From: Pseudaminobacter sp040049255 | Lineage (GTDB): Bacteria > Pseudomonadota > Alphaproteobacteria > Rhizobiales > Rhizobiaceae | Direction: 5' to 3' | NCBI RefSeq assembly: GCF_040049255.1 | Contig: NZ_JBDZDR010000001.1 | Location: 744,001-808,000 of the forward strand | Length of the DNA stretch: 64,000 nucleotides | Part shown: piece after piece, positions 34,794-45,164 of the stretch | Position numbering within the stretch: the stretch's first letter is position 1 | Layout of the letters: each line of letters begins with the position of its first letter | Made by a program: the position numbers and the translations under genes | Notes under the pieces: generated by a model | Told to the model about the DNA's origin: nothing | Database searches by the model: none | Seen by the model: the letters and a program-made list of their open reading frames with translations, nothing else

Positions 34794-35660
34794 TCACAGG
34801 AAACCGGCCACCTTCGTGTCTGTCTGCGCGAAGATCTCGTCCGGCACGAAAAAGTCTCCGGCCAGCGCGCCCTTGGCGCCCGGCGAGTATTTCGAAAAAT
34901 CGTTGACGCCCGCCTCGCGCAGCACCAGCTCGTCGATGAAGAAGTTGCCCGTCGTCTCGCGTGAAGGCCGGGTCAGGATCGCATGGGCCGCATCGGCCAC
35001 GATCTCGGGCGAGCGGCTCATGGCCGCCACCGTTTCGCCTCCCAGAAGGTTGCGCACCGCCGCCGTGTCGATCGCCGTCAGCGGCCACAGCGAATTGACC
35101 GCGATGCCGGCCTTGGCGAATTCCGCGCTCATGCCCAGCGTGCACATCGACATGCCGAACTTGGCCATTGTGTAGGCCACGTGGTTCTTGAACCATTTGG
35201 CGTCCACGTCGAGTGGCGGCGCCAGATTCAGAATATGAGGATTTTGCGCCAACTTCAGGTGCGGTATGCACATTTTGGAAACGAGGAAAGTGCCGCGCGT
35301 ATTGATCTGGTGCATCAGGTCGAAGCGCTTCATGTCCGTTTCCAGCGTACCGGTAAGCTGGATGGCGCTGGCATTGTTGATGCAGATGTCGATGCCGCCG
35401 AACTTTTCGACCGTCCTGGCCACCGCCTCCGCGACCTGGCTTTCCTCGCGTATGTCGCAGATCACCGACAGTGCCTTGCCGCCTGCCTTCTCGATCTCTT
35501 CGGCCGCCGTGTAGATTGTGCCCGGCAGTTTGGGGTGCGGCTCGGTCGTCTTGGCGGCGATCGTCACATTGGCGCCGTCTCGCGCGGCTCTCAGGGCGAT
35601 CGCAAGGCCGATGCCGCGCGATCCGCCCGAGATGAACATGGTCTTTCCTTTGAGGGACAT
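34794..35660 (-). CDS. Short-chain dehydrogenase/reductase, HSDL2-like
   Basis: This encodes 288 residues. The Rossmann fold has GGSRGIG (12-18) and NNAS (95-98), with the catalytic pair Tyr163 and Lys167 in YTMAK. The closing segments LWPLTAIDTAA and GNFFIDE match the HSDL2 group. Where HSDL2 proteins carry the catalytic Ser before the Pro-Pro, this sequence reads LNLAPPL, with Ala147. Activity may be reduced or rely on another residue. The substrate is unknown; animal HSDL2 is linked to fatty-acid metabolism. The ATG at 35660 has GGAGCG upstream. Confidence 0.85.
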   Translation of the reverse strand: MSLKGKTMFISGGSRGIGLAIALRAARDGANVTIAAKTTEPHPKLPGTIYTAAEEIEKAGGKALSVICDIREESQVAEAVARTVEKFGGIDICINNASAIQLTGTLETDMKRFDLMHQINTRGTFLVSKMCIPHLKLAQNPHILNLAPPLDVDAKWFKNHVAYTMAKFGMSMCTLGMSAEFAKAGIAVNSLWPLTAIDTAAVRNLLGGETVAAMSRSPEIVADAAHAILTRPSRETTGNFFIDELVLREAGVNDFSKYSPGAKGALAGDFFVPDEIFAQTDTKVAGFL

Positions 35661-35896
35661 TGCCGCGCTCCGAATTTGTCTAGCCTTGAACAATCTTGCC
35701 CCGCCGCAAGCTGCCTTGCAAGCCGGCCGCGCGCCGGGCGCAATCGCCAGCCACCAGTGTCGTGGAGCCAGACCTCAAGATTACCGCCAAGTTCGGCGCA
35801 GGCAAAAACCTCGGCCGCGACCCGGCGGGCACGGACCACGGGCGACGACTATTCGGCCGAAGCCCGTCGCCCGCCCCCAGCCGAGGCGCCGCAGCG

Positions 35897-36466
35897 CTAT
35901 TTGACGCCGAACACCTCGGCGCAGCGCGAAAGGCTCAGGCCCTGGCCGTCGGTGTCTCGCGTCGCCTCGACATTGGTGATTGTGCCGCTGGCGTCGACGG
36001 TTATCTGCGCCTCGCAGAACAGGTGCTCAACGCGCGCCGGCTTTACCATCACCTGCCGCGGACCGAAGCCGCCGAAGCTCACGCTGGAACTGGTGGTACG
36101 GCTTTCGGTCACCGTGGTCGAGCTGTTGGGCTGCGACACGGTGGTAGTTGTCTTGGTGTTGGTCCTGCCGGCCATCGGATCGCTGGGGTTGCCGACCGTC
36201 ATATACTCCGCGGGTATCGTGCGCGAGGTCTCGCCGCCGCGCCAGCGATAGACCTTGCCGCCATTGTTCAGGTCGAATTCCGAGATTGGAGCGCCATAGC
36301 TGGAAAAGAAAACGTCGCTCGGCTGGCCGATGAAGCGCGACTTGATCGCCTTGTTGGCTTCCTCGGTGGTCGTGCACGCGGCAAGTGCCGGCGCCAGCAG
36401 CGCCAGAACCAAGCCTACCCCTCTTGCCCCGCCGCGAAAACGCGAGGCCTTGTTTCCAAGCGACAT
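35897..36466 (-). CDS. Hypothetical outer-membrane lipoprotein
   Basis: This encodes 189 residues. The signal sequence ends in a LAAC lipobox (Cys31). The mature part starts with a helical segment containing IKSRFIGQPSDVFFSSYGAP, which resembles the conserved start of small Rhizobiales lipoproteins. It continues through a Thr/Ser-rich linker (about 100-130) to a C-terminal domain with two Cys. The GGAGGAAAGA site is excellent. Function is unknown. Confidence 0.78.
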   Translation of the reverse strand: MSLGNKASRFRGGARGVGLVLALLAPALAACTTTEEANKAIKSRFIGQPSDVFFSSYGAPISEFDLNNGGKVYRWRGGETSRTIPAEYMTVGNPSDPMAGRTNTKTTTTVSQPNSSTTVTESRTTSSSVSFGGFGPRQVMVKPARVEHLFCEAQITVDASGTITNVEATRDTDGQGLSLSRCAEVFGVK

Positions 36467-36528
36467 TCTTTCCTCCGGCACTTGTCGTCCCCGCCCCGCC
36501 GGCGCCTGTGCCGCAACGGAGCCGCGCC

Positions 36529-36544
36529 ATTGCAATACTGCAAT
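36529..36544. promoter_or_regulatory. Near-palindrome ATTGCAATACTGCAAT upstream of the lipoprotein gene
   Basis: Seven of eight pairs match. It lies about 60 bases upstream of the minus-strand lipoprotein gene. It shares the TTGCAAT element with the Mur-like box before mntH, but is shorter. Only a candidate site. Confidence 0.25.
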
Positions 36545-36741
36545 GCACGGCGCTGCATAGCGTGATTCTAAATCCCGCGTCCCAGGGTTTGAACAGGTTG
36601 CGGTTGCGAAGCGCCCGCACGACAGACGGCGCAGCCAGTCGGTCGCCGGCCTTATTCCGTGCGCCGCGAATGGGCTCGGCATCGAGCCTCAATTCAGATC
36701 TGGTCGAATGGCGCCTGCCGCAGCCAGCGGCGTGCAGGGTG

Positions 36742-37032
36742 TCAGCCGAAAATCCGGTCGCCCTGCTCGTCGATCATCTGCTTGCCCTTGCGGAAGGAAA
36801 CATCGATCGCGTCGTCCAGCGAGGCGAACCGATCGGCGCGAATGAACCTGTGCTCCTTCACCACGCCGCCGATCTCCTTGGAGATGACGCCGCAGGTCTG
36901 GAACTGGCCTTCTTCCTTGAAAGGCGTGGCCCGGATGCGGAAACCGTTGTGCTCGATCTCCTTGACGGCCGCTTCCTGGGCCGGACCGGCGTTTTCACCG
37001 CCGCCGCCGAAAAGACGCTTCAGAAAGGACAT
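36742..37032 (-). CDS. HlyU-family protein
   Basis: This encodes 96 residues. A short positively charged N-terminus (MSFLKRLFGGGG) leads to the compact HlyU-like domain (about 22-96) with GFRIRATPFKEEGQFQTCG and EHRFIRADRF. Vibrio HlyU is a DNA-binding activator of hemolysin genes and a different fold. This family shares only the name through annotation history, and its job in alphaproteobacteria is unknown. The ATG at 37032 is five bases behind GAGG; a GTG six bases earlier overlaps that site. Confidence 0.78.
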   Translation of the reverse strand: MSFLKRLFGGGGENAGPAQEAAVKEIEHNGFRIRATPFKEEGQFQTCGVISKEIGGVVKEHRFIRADRFASLDDAIDVSFRKGKQMIDEQGDRIFG

Positions 37033-37169
37033 GGCCACCTCGCCTCCGATTCAACCGCAAACTAGCTCTTTCGCGCCGCCCCGTCGAGGCGGTGCAACAA
37101 TCAGGCGGAGATGTCGGCCGCTCCACGGTTGCCCGTCAGCCGGGCCACCGCTTCCGGGCGCGACTTGCT

Positions 37170-37463
37170 CTAGCCAAGAGACGTGATGATCTCTCGATAG
37201 GCGGCTTCCGGGAAGGCCTTCAGCGTTTGCGTGCGCACGTTGCCTGCCATGCCGATCTGCAGGCTGAAACGCGCCGCCACCGCATCGTCCGGTGCCTCAC
37301 CGATCAGCACCATGTCGTATTTGCCCATGGTCATGTAAAAGGCCTTGAAGCTGCCGCCCATGTCCTCGAGCTGCTTCTTCACCGCATCCAGCCGCTTGGG
37401 CGACTCGCGCACGTTCCTGATGCCCTGATCTGTCCATTTCACGAGCATGATGTAAGTGGTCAC
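37170..37463 (-). CDS. GYD-domain protein
   Basis: This encodes 97 residues from a GTG start with an ideal GGGAGGTG site. The GYD domain covers nearly the whole protein, with TTYIMLVKWTDQGI at the start and MGKYDMVLIGEAPDD in the middle. It has a ferredoxin-like fold and is a widespread small protein with no assigned activity. The longer frame upstream (to 37580) lacks a start signal. Confidence 0.8.
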   Translation of the reverse strand: MTTYIMLVKWTDQGIRNVRESPKRLDAVKKQLEDMGGSFKAFYMTMGKYDMVLIGEAPDDAVAARFSLQIGMAGNVRTQTLKAFPEAAYREIITSLG

Positions 37464-37643
37464 AGCACACCTCCCTTCCGGTGCCGTGGGGCGAGACAGG
37501 CCCTGAGCCGGCATCGGGACATTGCCCCCATTCACCCGGGAGGGAATATGGAGCCATGGCGGAGCCAGGCAAGCGGGCACCGCAACGCTGAGCCCGCCCG
37601 CGCGTCAGGCCGGGCCACCGTCATGCCGTCGGCCGGGAGCCTG

Positions 37644-37928
37644 TCATTCGGGCCGGTCCCAGCCCTTTCCTCCGGGCGGCGGCACGCATCTTCCGTCGCG
37701 GAAAAGCCTCCACAACTCGCAGATGCGGTCATCACCCGGCAGCCGGCAAAATCCGAACTGCCTGCCCTTCTCATCTTGCCGGGTGTCCGACTGCCCGCCA
37801 ATGGCGGCGCAATAGTCGGTTGCTGCGTTGGCCAGGCCTATCACCGCCCGGGGTCTGGGATAGCACCCGACCAGGGCGATCAAGGCGGGGATCATGACAA
37901 AGCACTGCATTCGAAGGGCGATTGCCAT
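37644..37928 (-). CDS. DUF333-domain putative lipoprotein
   Basis: This encodes 94 residues. The N-terminal hydrophobic segment ends in LVGC (Cys22), a plausible lipobox. The mature part is a DUF333 domain: ANAATDYCAAIGGQSD, then GFCRLPGDDRICELWRLFRDGRC, with the conserved Cys and Trp residues. Such proteins are often mislabelled hemolysin; they are small envelope proteins of unknown role. GGAG is eight bases before the ATG. It sits just upstream of the rpoD terminator on the same strand. Confidence 0.75.
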   Translation of the reverse strand: MAIALRMQCFVMIPALIALVGCYPRPRAVIGLANAATDYCAAIGGQSDTRQDEKGRQFGFCRLPGDDRICELWRLFRDGRCVPPPGGKGWDRPE

Positions 37929-37958
37929 CTCTTCGCTCCTCCCCTTTTCACCGGACAG

Positions 37959-37986
37959 AAAAAAGCCCGGGACATGCCCGGGCTTT
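37959..37986 (-). terminator. rpoD terminator
   Basis: A ten-base stem (AAAGCCCGGG with its complement) and five-base loop is followed on the minus strand by a T-rich tract. It lies 11 bases past the rpoD stop. Confidence 0.85.
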
Positions 37987-37996
37987 CTTCGGTTTC

Positions 37997-40018
<2,022 letters not shown>

Positions 40019-40146
40019 TCTTTTGCTTTCTCCAAGCGACCGGATGTGGGGAGCCCATGAGACTCCCGGACCGGGTAACAAATCACCTGCGCTGACTTGC
40101 GTCTGTGCATGCCGTTAGCAGCGACCGAGTTACCTCTTGATTAACC

Positions 40147-40254
40147 CTAATATCTGGGGCCGCTTGCGCGCCTCGTCCAGATCAGCTTCCCATCCTGCCA
40201 ATTCGGGTGCGGACCGAGCCGCTCATACAACTCGAATCGTTCTGATTCCGTCAA
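40147..40254 (-). CDS. Possible short coding remnant between dnaG and rpoD
   Basis: A minus-strand frame from a TTG at 40254 to TAG at 40147 encodes 35 residues with a strikingly protein-like sequence (ESERFELYERLGPHPNWQDG). There is no ribosome-binding site, and a stop lies four codons before the TTG. It may be the end of a former gene, a small protein with an unusual start, or part of the rpoD leader. The rest of 40019-40336 holds two inverted repeats (40246-40260 and 40284-40308) and no gene. Confidence 0.3.
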   Translation of the reverse strand: MTESERFELYERLGPHPNWQDGKLIWTRRASGPRY

Positions 40255-40283
40255 ACGGAACGAACGTCAAGCGCCTGTTCGCA

Positions 40284-40308
40284 TGATTCGCCCCTAAAAG
40301 GCGAATCA
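40284..40308. other. Perfect 9-bp inverted repeat after dnaG
   Basis: TGATTCGCC and GGCGAATCA are separated by CCTAAAA, 28 bases past the dnaG stop. No T-run follows on the dnaG strand, so it may be an mRNA-stabilising or processing hairpin between dnaG and rpoD rather than a terminator. Confidence 0.45.
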
Positions 40309-40336
40309 AATGCGAATCACCGCCGTTTCCGCGCCT

Positions 40337-42259
40337 TCAGCCGCGGTCGCCGCGACCCGAAGATATGCCGAAGCCTTCAATCAGCGCTTCGGTTGCCTGC
40401 ACATCGCGAAACTGAGCCTGGATTTCGACAAGATGACGGTAGTTCTCGTCGGTAGGGTCGGTTGCCAGAGCCGTCTCCGCTGCTTTAAGCTCCTTATGTA
40501 GGGTCCGGGCGCTGCGGTGCAAGTGCAGGGCCTGGGCGAAGGCGTCGCGCGCGTCCTCCAGCGCCGCGTCCTCCAGCGCCGGCCACAGCCGCGCCTTGCG
40601 CACCAGCGCCGTGGCACGCTCCCAGACCTCCGAAAGGCCGGCCCGCTCGACATGGGCGGTCACCTCCTCGCGCGTCTCGGCGTCATGCGCCACAGCGTCG
40701 ATAAGCGCACTGTGCAGCTGGCGCAGGTCCTGGTCGGACAGGTCCAAGTCCTCGACATGCTCGAACTGCTCGTCGACCAGCATGGGATGATTGACCAGCG
40801 TCACCACCAGCGCGGCCTCGCGCAGTGACATCAAGCCACTGGCCCGCCGCACCATGGCCGAGCGCGCCAGGCTTTCCGAAACCGCCAGCCGCCCCGTCGC
40901 GGCGCCCGGCCGCCCGCGCTGCTCGCCGAAGCGCCTGCCCCCGCCGCCCTGCCTTTGCTTGCCGCCCGCACGCTGCGCGCCGAAGAAGCTCAGCACGCGG
41001 TCGCGCATCTCCTGCGCGTAGTGAAAGCGCACGCTCTCGTCCTTGATGCGGTTGGTCAGCTCGCGCAGCGTCTTCTCCAGCTCCGCGCGCCGCTCCGGCG
41101 TGTCGAAGACCCCGCCGGAGGTCTCGCGCATCCACAGCATGTCGGCCAGCGGCCGTGCCTCGCCCAGGAGCCGCCTGAAGGCGTCGGGTCCCTCCGCCTT
41201 GACCAGGTCGTCCGGATCCTTGCCCTCCGGCAGCAGCGCGAAGCGCGCCGTATGGCCCGCCTGCACCATCGGCAGCACCATGTCTGCGGCGCGCCATGCC
41301 GCGCGCAAACCGGCCTGGTCGCCGTCGAAGCACAGCACCGGCTCGCCGCTCATGCGCCACAGAAGCTCGAGCTGGTTCTCCGTCAGCGCGGTGCCCAGCG
41401 GCGCCACGGCGTTGTCGAAGCCGGCCTGCGCCAGCGCGATCACGTCCATGTAGCCCTCGACCACGATCACCGTGCCCTCGCGGCCCATCCCCTTGCGGGC
41501 GCGGGCGAAGTTGTAGAGCACGTTGCCCTTGTGGAAGAGCTCGGTATCGGGCGAGTTCAGATATTTGGCCGCAACGTCCGGCGACAGCGCCCGCCCGCCG
41601 AATGCGATCACCTTGCCGCGCGCATCCTCGATCGGAAACATCACCCGGTCGCGGAAACGGTCGTAGGAAACGGGAATGTCCGGCCCCGACACCACCAGCC
41701 CGCAAGCTTCGATCTGCGCCCGCTCGATGCCCTTGGAAGCGAGGAATTCCTTCAGCGCGTTGCGGCTGTCGGGCGCATAGCCCAGGCCGAACTTCTGCTG
41801 CGTCGCCGCTGTCAGTCCGCGGTCGCGCAGATAGGCGCGCGCCTTGGCTCCGTCGGAAGATTGCAGCCGGTCCTGGAAGAACTTTGCCGCCATCTCCATG
41901 ACGTCGTGCAGCGAGGCGCGCTCGCGCTCGCGCCGTTCCTCGACCACGTCGCGCGCCGGCATCGGCACGCCGGCCATGTCGGCAATGCGCTCCACCGCCT
42001 CGGGGAAGCTGAGACCGTCCAGCTCGGTCAGGAACTTGAAGTGGTCGCCCGAAACGCCGCAGCCGAAGCAGTGATAGCGCCCCTTGCGGTCCTCGCAGTG
42101 GAAGCTCGGCGATTTCTCGCCATGAAAGGGGCAGCAGGCCCAGAAATCGCCGCGCGGGGCGTTGGTCTTGCGCCGGTCCCACGTCACGCGCGAGCCAATC
42201 ACGGCCGAAATCGGCACGCGGTCGCGTATCTCGTCGAGGAAGGAGGGTGAAAAGCGCAT
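40337..42259 (-). CDS. dnaG: DNA primase
   Basis: This encodes 640 residues. The N-terminal CHC2 zinc site uses Cys43, His46, Cys64 and Cys67. The catalytic core contains the Toprim motifs EGYMD (268-272) and DGDQAG (312-317). The C-terminal part (about 470-640) is the helicase-binding region and is weakly conserved. It makes the RNA primers for chromosome replication. It lies upstream of rpoD as in most proteobacteria, here without rpsU, which is usual in alphaproteobacteria. Confidence 0.96.
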   Translation of the reverse strand: MRFSPSFLDEIRDRVPISAVIGSRVTWDRRKTNAPRGDFWACCPFHGEKSPSFHCEDRKGRYHCFGCGVSGDHFKFLTELDGLSFPEAVERIADMAGVPMPARDVVEERRERERASLHDVMEMAAKFFQDRLQSSDGAKARAYLRDRGLTAATQQKFGLGYAPDSRNALKEFLASKGIERAQIEACGLVVSGPDIPVSYDRFRDRVMFPIEDARGKVIAFGGRALSPDVAAKYLNSPDTELFHKGNVLYNFARARKGMGREGTVIVVEGYMDVIALAQAGFDNAVAPLGTALTENQLELLWRMSGEPVLCFDGDQAGLRAAWRAADMVLPMVQAGHTARFALLPEGKDPDDLVKAEGPDAFRRLLGEARPLADMLWMRETSGGVFDTPERRAELEKTLRELTNRIKDESVRFHYAQEMRDRVLSFFGAQRAGGKQRQGGGGRRFGEQRGRPGAATGRLAVSESLARSAMVRRASGLMSLREAALVVTLVNHPMLVDEQFEHVEDLDLSDQDLRQLHSALIDAVAHDAETREEVTAHVERAGLSEVWERATALVRKARLWPALEDAALEDARDAFAQALHLHRSARTLHKELKAAETALATDPTDENYRHLVEIQAQFRDVQATEALIEGFGISSGRGDRG

Positions 42260-42517
42260 GGAATAGCTCGTTGTCGTCCCCCTATAACATGACCGTCGCG
42301 GGATACGACTCCCGGCGGAGAAAATGCCCGCTTTTCACAGGCCAGGCTCCATTTCCGACACTTTGCGTCGGCCTGACGGACGCCGGCGCGGTAGACGGAA
42401 AATATTATCCGGCTAATCTACCCTCAGGCGCAAAATGACCCTGATTCGCGAAGAAGACCGCTGTGGCATTCCCTTGCTGTCGGCCTTAGCTGCCGGTGGT
42501 CGCGGAGGATTTTGGTC

Positions 42518-44182
42518 ATGAGCGGCTCGGTGGTTCTTCTGCATCTGGCAGGCGCGGTGGCGCTGATGCTCTATGCCACGCGCATGGTGCGCACGGGCGT
42601 CGAGCGCGCCTATGGCGACGTGCTGCGCCAGAAGCTGCGCGCCACCATGCGCAACCCGCTGATGGCGGTCATCCTCGGCGCCGGCCTTGCCGTCGCTTTG
42701 CAAAGCTCCACCGCGGTCACGCTGCTGGTCGGCTCCTTTGCGGGCGCCGGCATAGTCAGCGGCATGGCTGGCCAGCTTGCCGTTCGCGGGGCCGAGATCG
42801 GCTCGGCGCTGGTGGTGAAAATCCTTTCCCTCGATCTTTCCTTGCTGGTTCCGGTCTGCCTTGCCGCCGGCACGGCCATCTTCATGACCACCGAGCGGCG
42901 GACATGGCGACAGTTCGGCCGCATTCTGGTGGGCATCGGCCTGCTGCTCCTGTCGCTGGAGATGATCGGCCAGGCTTCCGAGCCGCTGCGCGAAAGCCAG
43001 CTCCTGCCGGTCATCGTCGACTATTTCTCCGGCGATCCGGTCACCGCCTTCCTGCTCGCAGCTCTCATCACCTGGCTGTTTCATTCTTCAATCGCGGCGG
43101 TGCTGCTGCTCGTCGCTCTGTCCGGCCGCGGGCTCCTGCCGCCAGAACTCGGCGTTGTGATGGTGCTGGGGGTCAATCTCGGCAGCTCGGTCATCGCGCC
43201 GCTGCTGACGCGGGGTGCGGCTCCGGAAGTGCGCGTGGTGCCGGTGGGCAACCTGCTCATGCGCGGGCTCGGCTCCGTGGTCATGCTTACGCTGTTCCTC
43301 ACCTTCAAGCCGCCAGTGAGCTTCCTCGGCACGGCCGTGCCGGACCAGATCGTCAACGCGCACATCCTGTTCAACTGCATTATCCTGCTTGCCGGCATGC
43401 CGCTCGCCGGCTTGGTCTACCGGGCCTCGCAGCGCATCGTGGCACTGGCCACCCCTGCCCCGCAGGAAGATCCGCTCGCCACGGTCGAATTCAGCGCGCT
43501 CGACGAGGCCGACCTCGACACGCCGAGCCAGGCGTTGGCCAATGCCACGCGCGAGGTTCTGCAGGTGTGCGAGATCGTCGAGATCATGCTCAAGCGCATC
43601 ATCGAGCTCTACGAGCACGCTGATGCCGGCAAGATCAACGCGCTGGCCGCGCTGGACGACCGCGTCGACAGCAAGCACGCGGCCATAAAGCTCTATCTGG
43701 CCAAGGCGACCATCCGCCAGATGACCGAGGACGAGGCGCTGCGCTGCCAGGAACTCATCGGCGCCTGCGTCAAGCTCGAGCAGGTGGGCGACATCATCGT
43801 GCGCAACATGCTGGTGCATGTGCAGAAGAAAACTGAGCGCGCCCTTGAATTCACGCCCGAGGGCTGGCGCGAGCTGGCCGCCTTCCACGCTTCTGTCGTT
43901 GCCAATGCGCGGCTGGCCGTCAACGTGCTGATCTCGCGCGATCCGCACACCGCTCGCCAGCTCGTGGAGGAAAAGGACCGGCTGCGCGACTTCGAGAAGG
44001 AGACGAGCCAGAGCCATTTCGTGCGGCTGCGCGATGGTTCGGCCCGCAGTGTCGAGACCAGCTCGATCCACCTCGACACCATCCGCGACCTCAAGCAGAT
44101 CAATTCCCTGCTGGCCTCGATGGCCTATCCGGTGCTTGAGGAGCAGGGCCTGCTGCGCGGAACGCGACTGGCGGTGAACTGA
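42518..44182 (+). CDS. Na/Pi cotransporter family protein with PhoU-like C-terminus
   Basis: This encodes 554 residues. The membrane part (about 1-310) contains the two inverted Na/Pi repeats with the QSSTAVT and HSSIAAV motifs (near 63 and 195) that form the substrate site. The cytoplasmic C-terminal half (about 345-545) is PhoU-like, all-helical. Predicted function is sodium-coupled phosphate transport, with the PhoU part as a likely regulator. GGAGG (42504-42508) is nine bases before the ATG at 42518. It is a single gene. Confidence 0.9.
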   Translation: MSGSVVLLHLAGAVALMLYATRMVRTGVERAYGDVLRQKLRATMRNPLMAVILGAGLAVALQSSTAVTLLVGSFAGAGIVSGMAGQLAVRGAEIGSALVVKILSLDLSLLVPVCLAAGTAIFMTTERRTWRQFGRILVGIGLLLLSLEMIGQASEPLRESQLLPVIVDYFSGDPVTAFLLAALITWLFHSSIAAVLLLVALSGRGLLPPELGVVMVLGVNLGSSVIAPLLTRGAAPEVRVVPVGNLLMRGLGSVVMLTLFLTFKPPVSFLGTAVPDQIVNAHILFNCIILLAGMPLAGLVYRASQRIVALATPAPQEDPLATVEFSALDEADLDTPSQALANATREVLQVCEIVEIMLKRIIELYEHADAGKINALAALDDRVDSKHAAIKLYLAKATIRQMTEDEALRCQELIGACVKLEQVGDIIVRNMLVHVQKKTERALEFTPEGWRELAAFHASVVANARLAVNVLISRDPHTARQLVEEKDRLRDFEKETSQSHFVRLRDGSARSVETSSIHLDTIRDLKQINSLLASMAYPVLEEQGLLRGTRLAVN

Positions 44183-44191
44183 AGCTGGATT

Positions 44192-44275
44192 ATTGATCCC
44201 GAAAAGCCGGGAAGCGGCTTTAGGGCTCGGATAGTCGGAGCGCGATGAGGTCTCGACGGAAGGTCATCGCGCTCT
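44192..44275. repeat. Rhizobiales interspersed hairpin repeat
   Basis: This contains two hairpins: AAAGCCG/CGGCTTT (44203-44221) within a TGATCCCGAAAAG context, and an 11-base perfect stem GAGCGCGATGA/TCATCGCGCTC (44238-44274) with a 15-base loop containing TCGACGGAAGG. I recognise the TCCCGAAAAG and GTCATCGCGCT modules from the short palindromic repeats scattered between genes in Mesorhizobium and relatives. It lies between convergent genes, the usual position, and may also end transcription. Confidence 0.65.
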
Positions 44276-44287
44276 GACAGTTGCAGC

Positions 44288-44737
44288 CTACTGCAACGAC
44301 GCCTTCACCAGCGCGCTGGCCTTGCCGAAATCCATCTGCCCGGCAAATTTCTCGCGCAGCGCCGTCATCACGCGGCCCATGTCGCGCAGGCCTTCGGCGC
44401 CGGTCTCGGCGATTGCGTCGCGCACGGCCTGCGTCACCGCTTCGTCGTCCATCTGCTTGGGCAGGAACTCGCGGATGATCTCGATCTCGTCGCGCTCTTG
44501 CGCGGCCAGTTCCGGCCGGCCGCCCTCCTCGAAGGCCTTGGCCGATTCCTCGCGCTGCTTGACCATCTTGGCCAGGATCAGCCGGATGTCCTCGTCGCTG
44601 ACCGGGTCCTTGCCGGCGCCGCGGTTGGAAATGTCGCGGTCCTGGATCGCCGCGTTGATCAGGCGCAGCGTCGAGGTGCGGCGCTTGTCCTGCGCCTTCA
44701 GTGCGGTCTTCAGTGCCTCAGCGATGATCTCGCGCAT
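44288..44737 (-). CDS. GatB/YqeY-domain protein
   Basis: This encodes 149 residues made almost wholly of the YqeY helical domain (KTALKAQDKRRTSTLRLINAAI, then REFLPKQMDDE). The same domain forms the tail of the GatB amidotransferase subunit, where it binds tRNA; the stand-alone protein has no settled role. AAGGAG lies eight bases before the ATG. It is divergent from carA, a common arrangement in Rhizobiales. Confidence 0.9.
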   Translation of the reverse strand: MREIIAEALKTALKAQDKRRTSTLRLINAAIQDRDISNRGAGKDPVSDEDIRLILAKMVKQREESAKAFEEGGRPELAAQERDEIEIIREFLPKQMDDEAVTQAVRDAIAETGAEGLRDMGRVMTALREKFAGQMDFGKASALVKASLQ

Positions 44738-44954
44738 GGCGACAACTCCTTGGATTGGCGCCGACAATAGACCATGATCCCGCTGGCGGGAAAATGGTTT
44801 TCTACTTTCGGGCGAAGGGGCGGCTTGCTCCCGATTCCATCGGGAAGCGCACCCGTCTAATGCGGCCCGTGATGGAAGGCAAACCCCACCGCGATCGCCA
44901 TCTGATTGCGATATTGCGCTGCAAAATTTTTGCCGGCTGCGGCCGGCGCCAACA

Positions 44955-44983
44955 TTGACCGTGCGGGCACCTTCCCCTATTGT
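44955..44983 (+). promoter_or_regulatory. Predicted sigma-70 promoter of carA
   Basis: TTGACC (44955-44960), a 17-base spacer and TATTGT (44978-44983) give a predicted transcription start near 44990. That leaves a leader of about 175 bases before carA. Confidence 0.55.
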
Positions 44984-44994
44984 GCGTGCCTTGC

Positions 44995-45126
44995 ATGGAC
45001 TTGTTTTTGGGTATGCACGGGGGTTTGCGGTTCGCGCGGGGCCCCGTGTTTTTTGCTGCGCCATTCGGCCCGCTCGCCGGGCCGTCACCAAGGTGCCGCT
45101 CGAGCCGCATCCGGCCTGCCCGCTGA
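44995..45126 (+). CDS. Possible arginine-rich leader peptide of carA
   Basis: This is a 43-codon frame whose ATG lies about five bases after the predicted transcription start, so it would be read leaderless. Seven codons are Arg and five of these fall in the last 11 residues (CRSSRIRPAR). It spans the hairpin at 45016-45048 and stops 38 bases before carA. Carbamoyl phosphate feeds arginine synthesis, so a peptide sensing charged tRNA-Arg is conceivable. Most Arg codons lie after the hairpin, which does not fit classical attenuation well. Confidence 0.3.
   Translation: MDLFLGMHGGLRFARGPVFFAAPFGPLAGPSPRCRSSRIRPAR
45016..45054 (+). terminator. Terminator-like hairpin (attenuator candidate) in the carA leader
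   Basis: CACGGGG (45016-45022) pairs with CCCCGTG (45042-45048), followed directly by TTTTTT. Inside the loop, CGGGGCCCCG (45037-45046) can pair with itself and would exclude the terminator stem, giving two alternative folds. The hairpin lies between the carA promoter and the gene. Confidence 0.5.
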
Positions 45127-45164
45127 CCAAGCCGACCGCGAAGACAGGATATGGAGTAGCCGAC

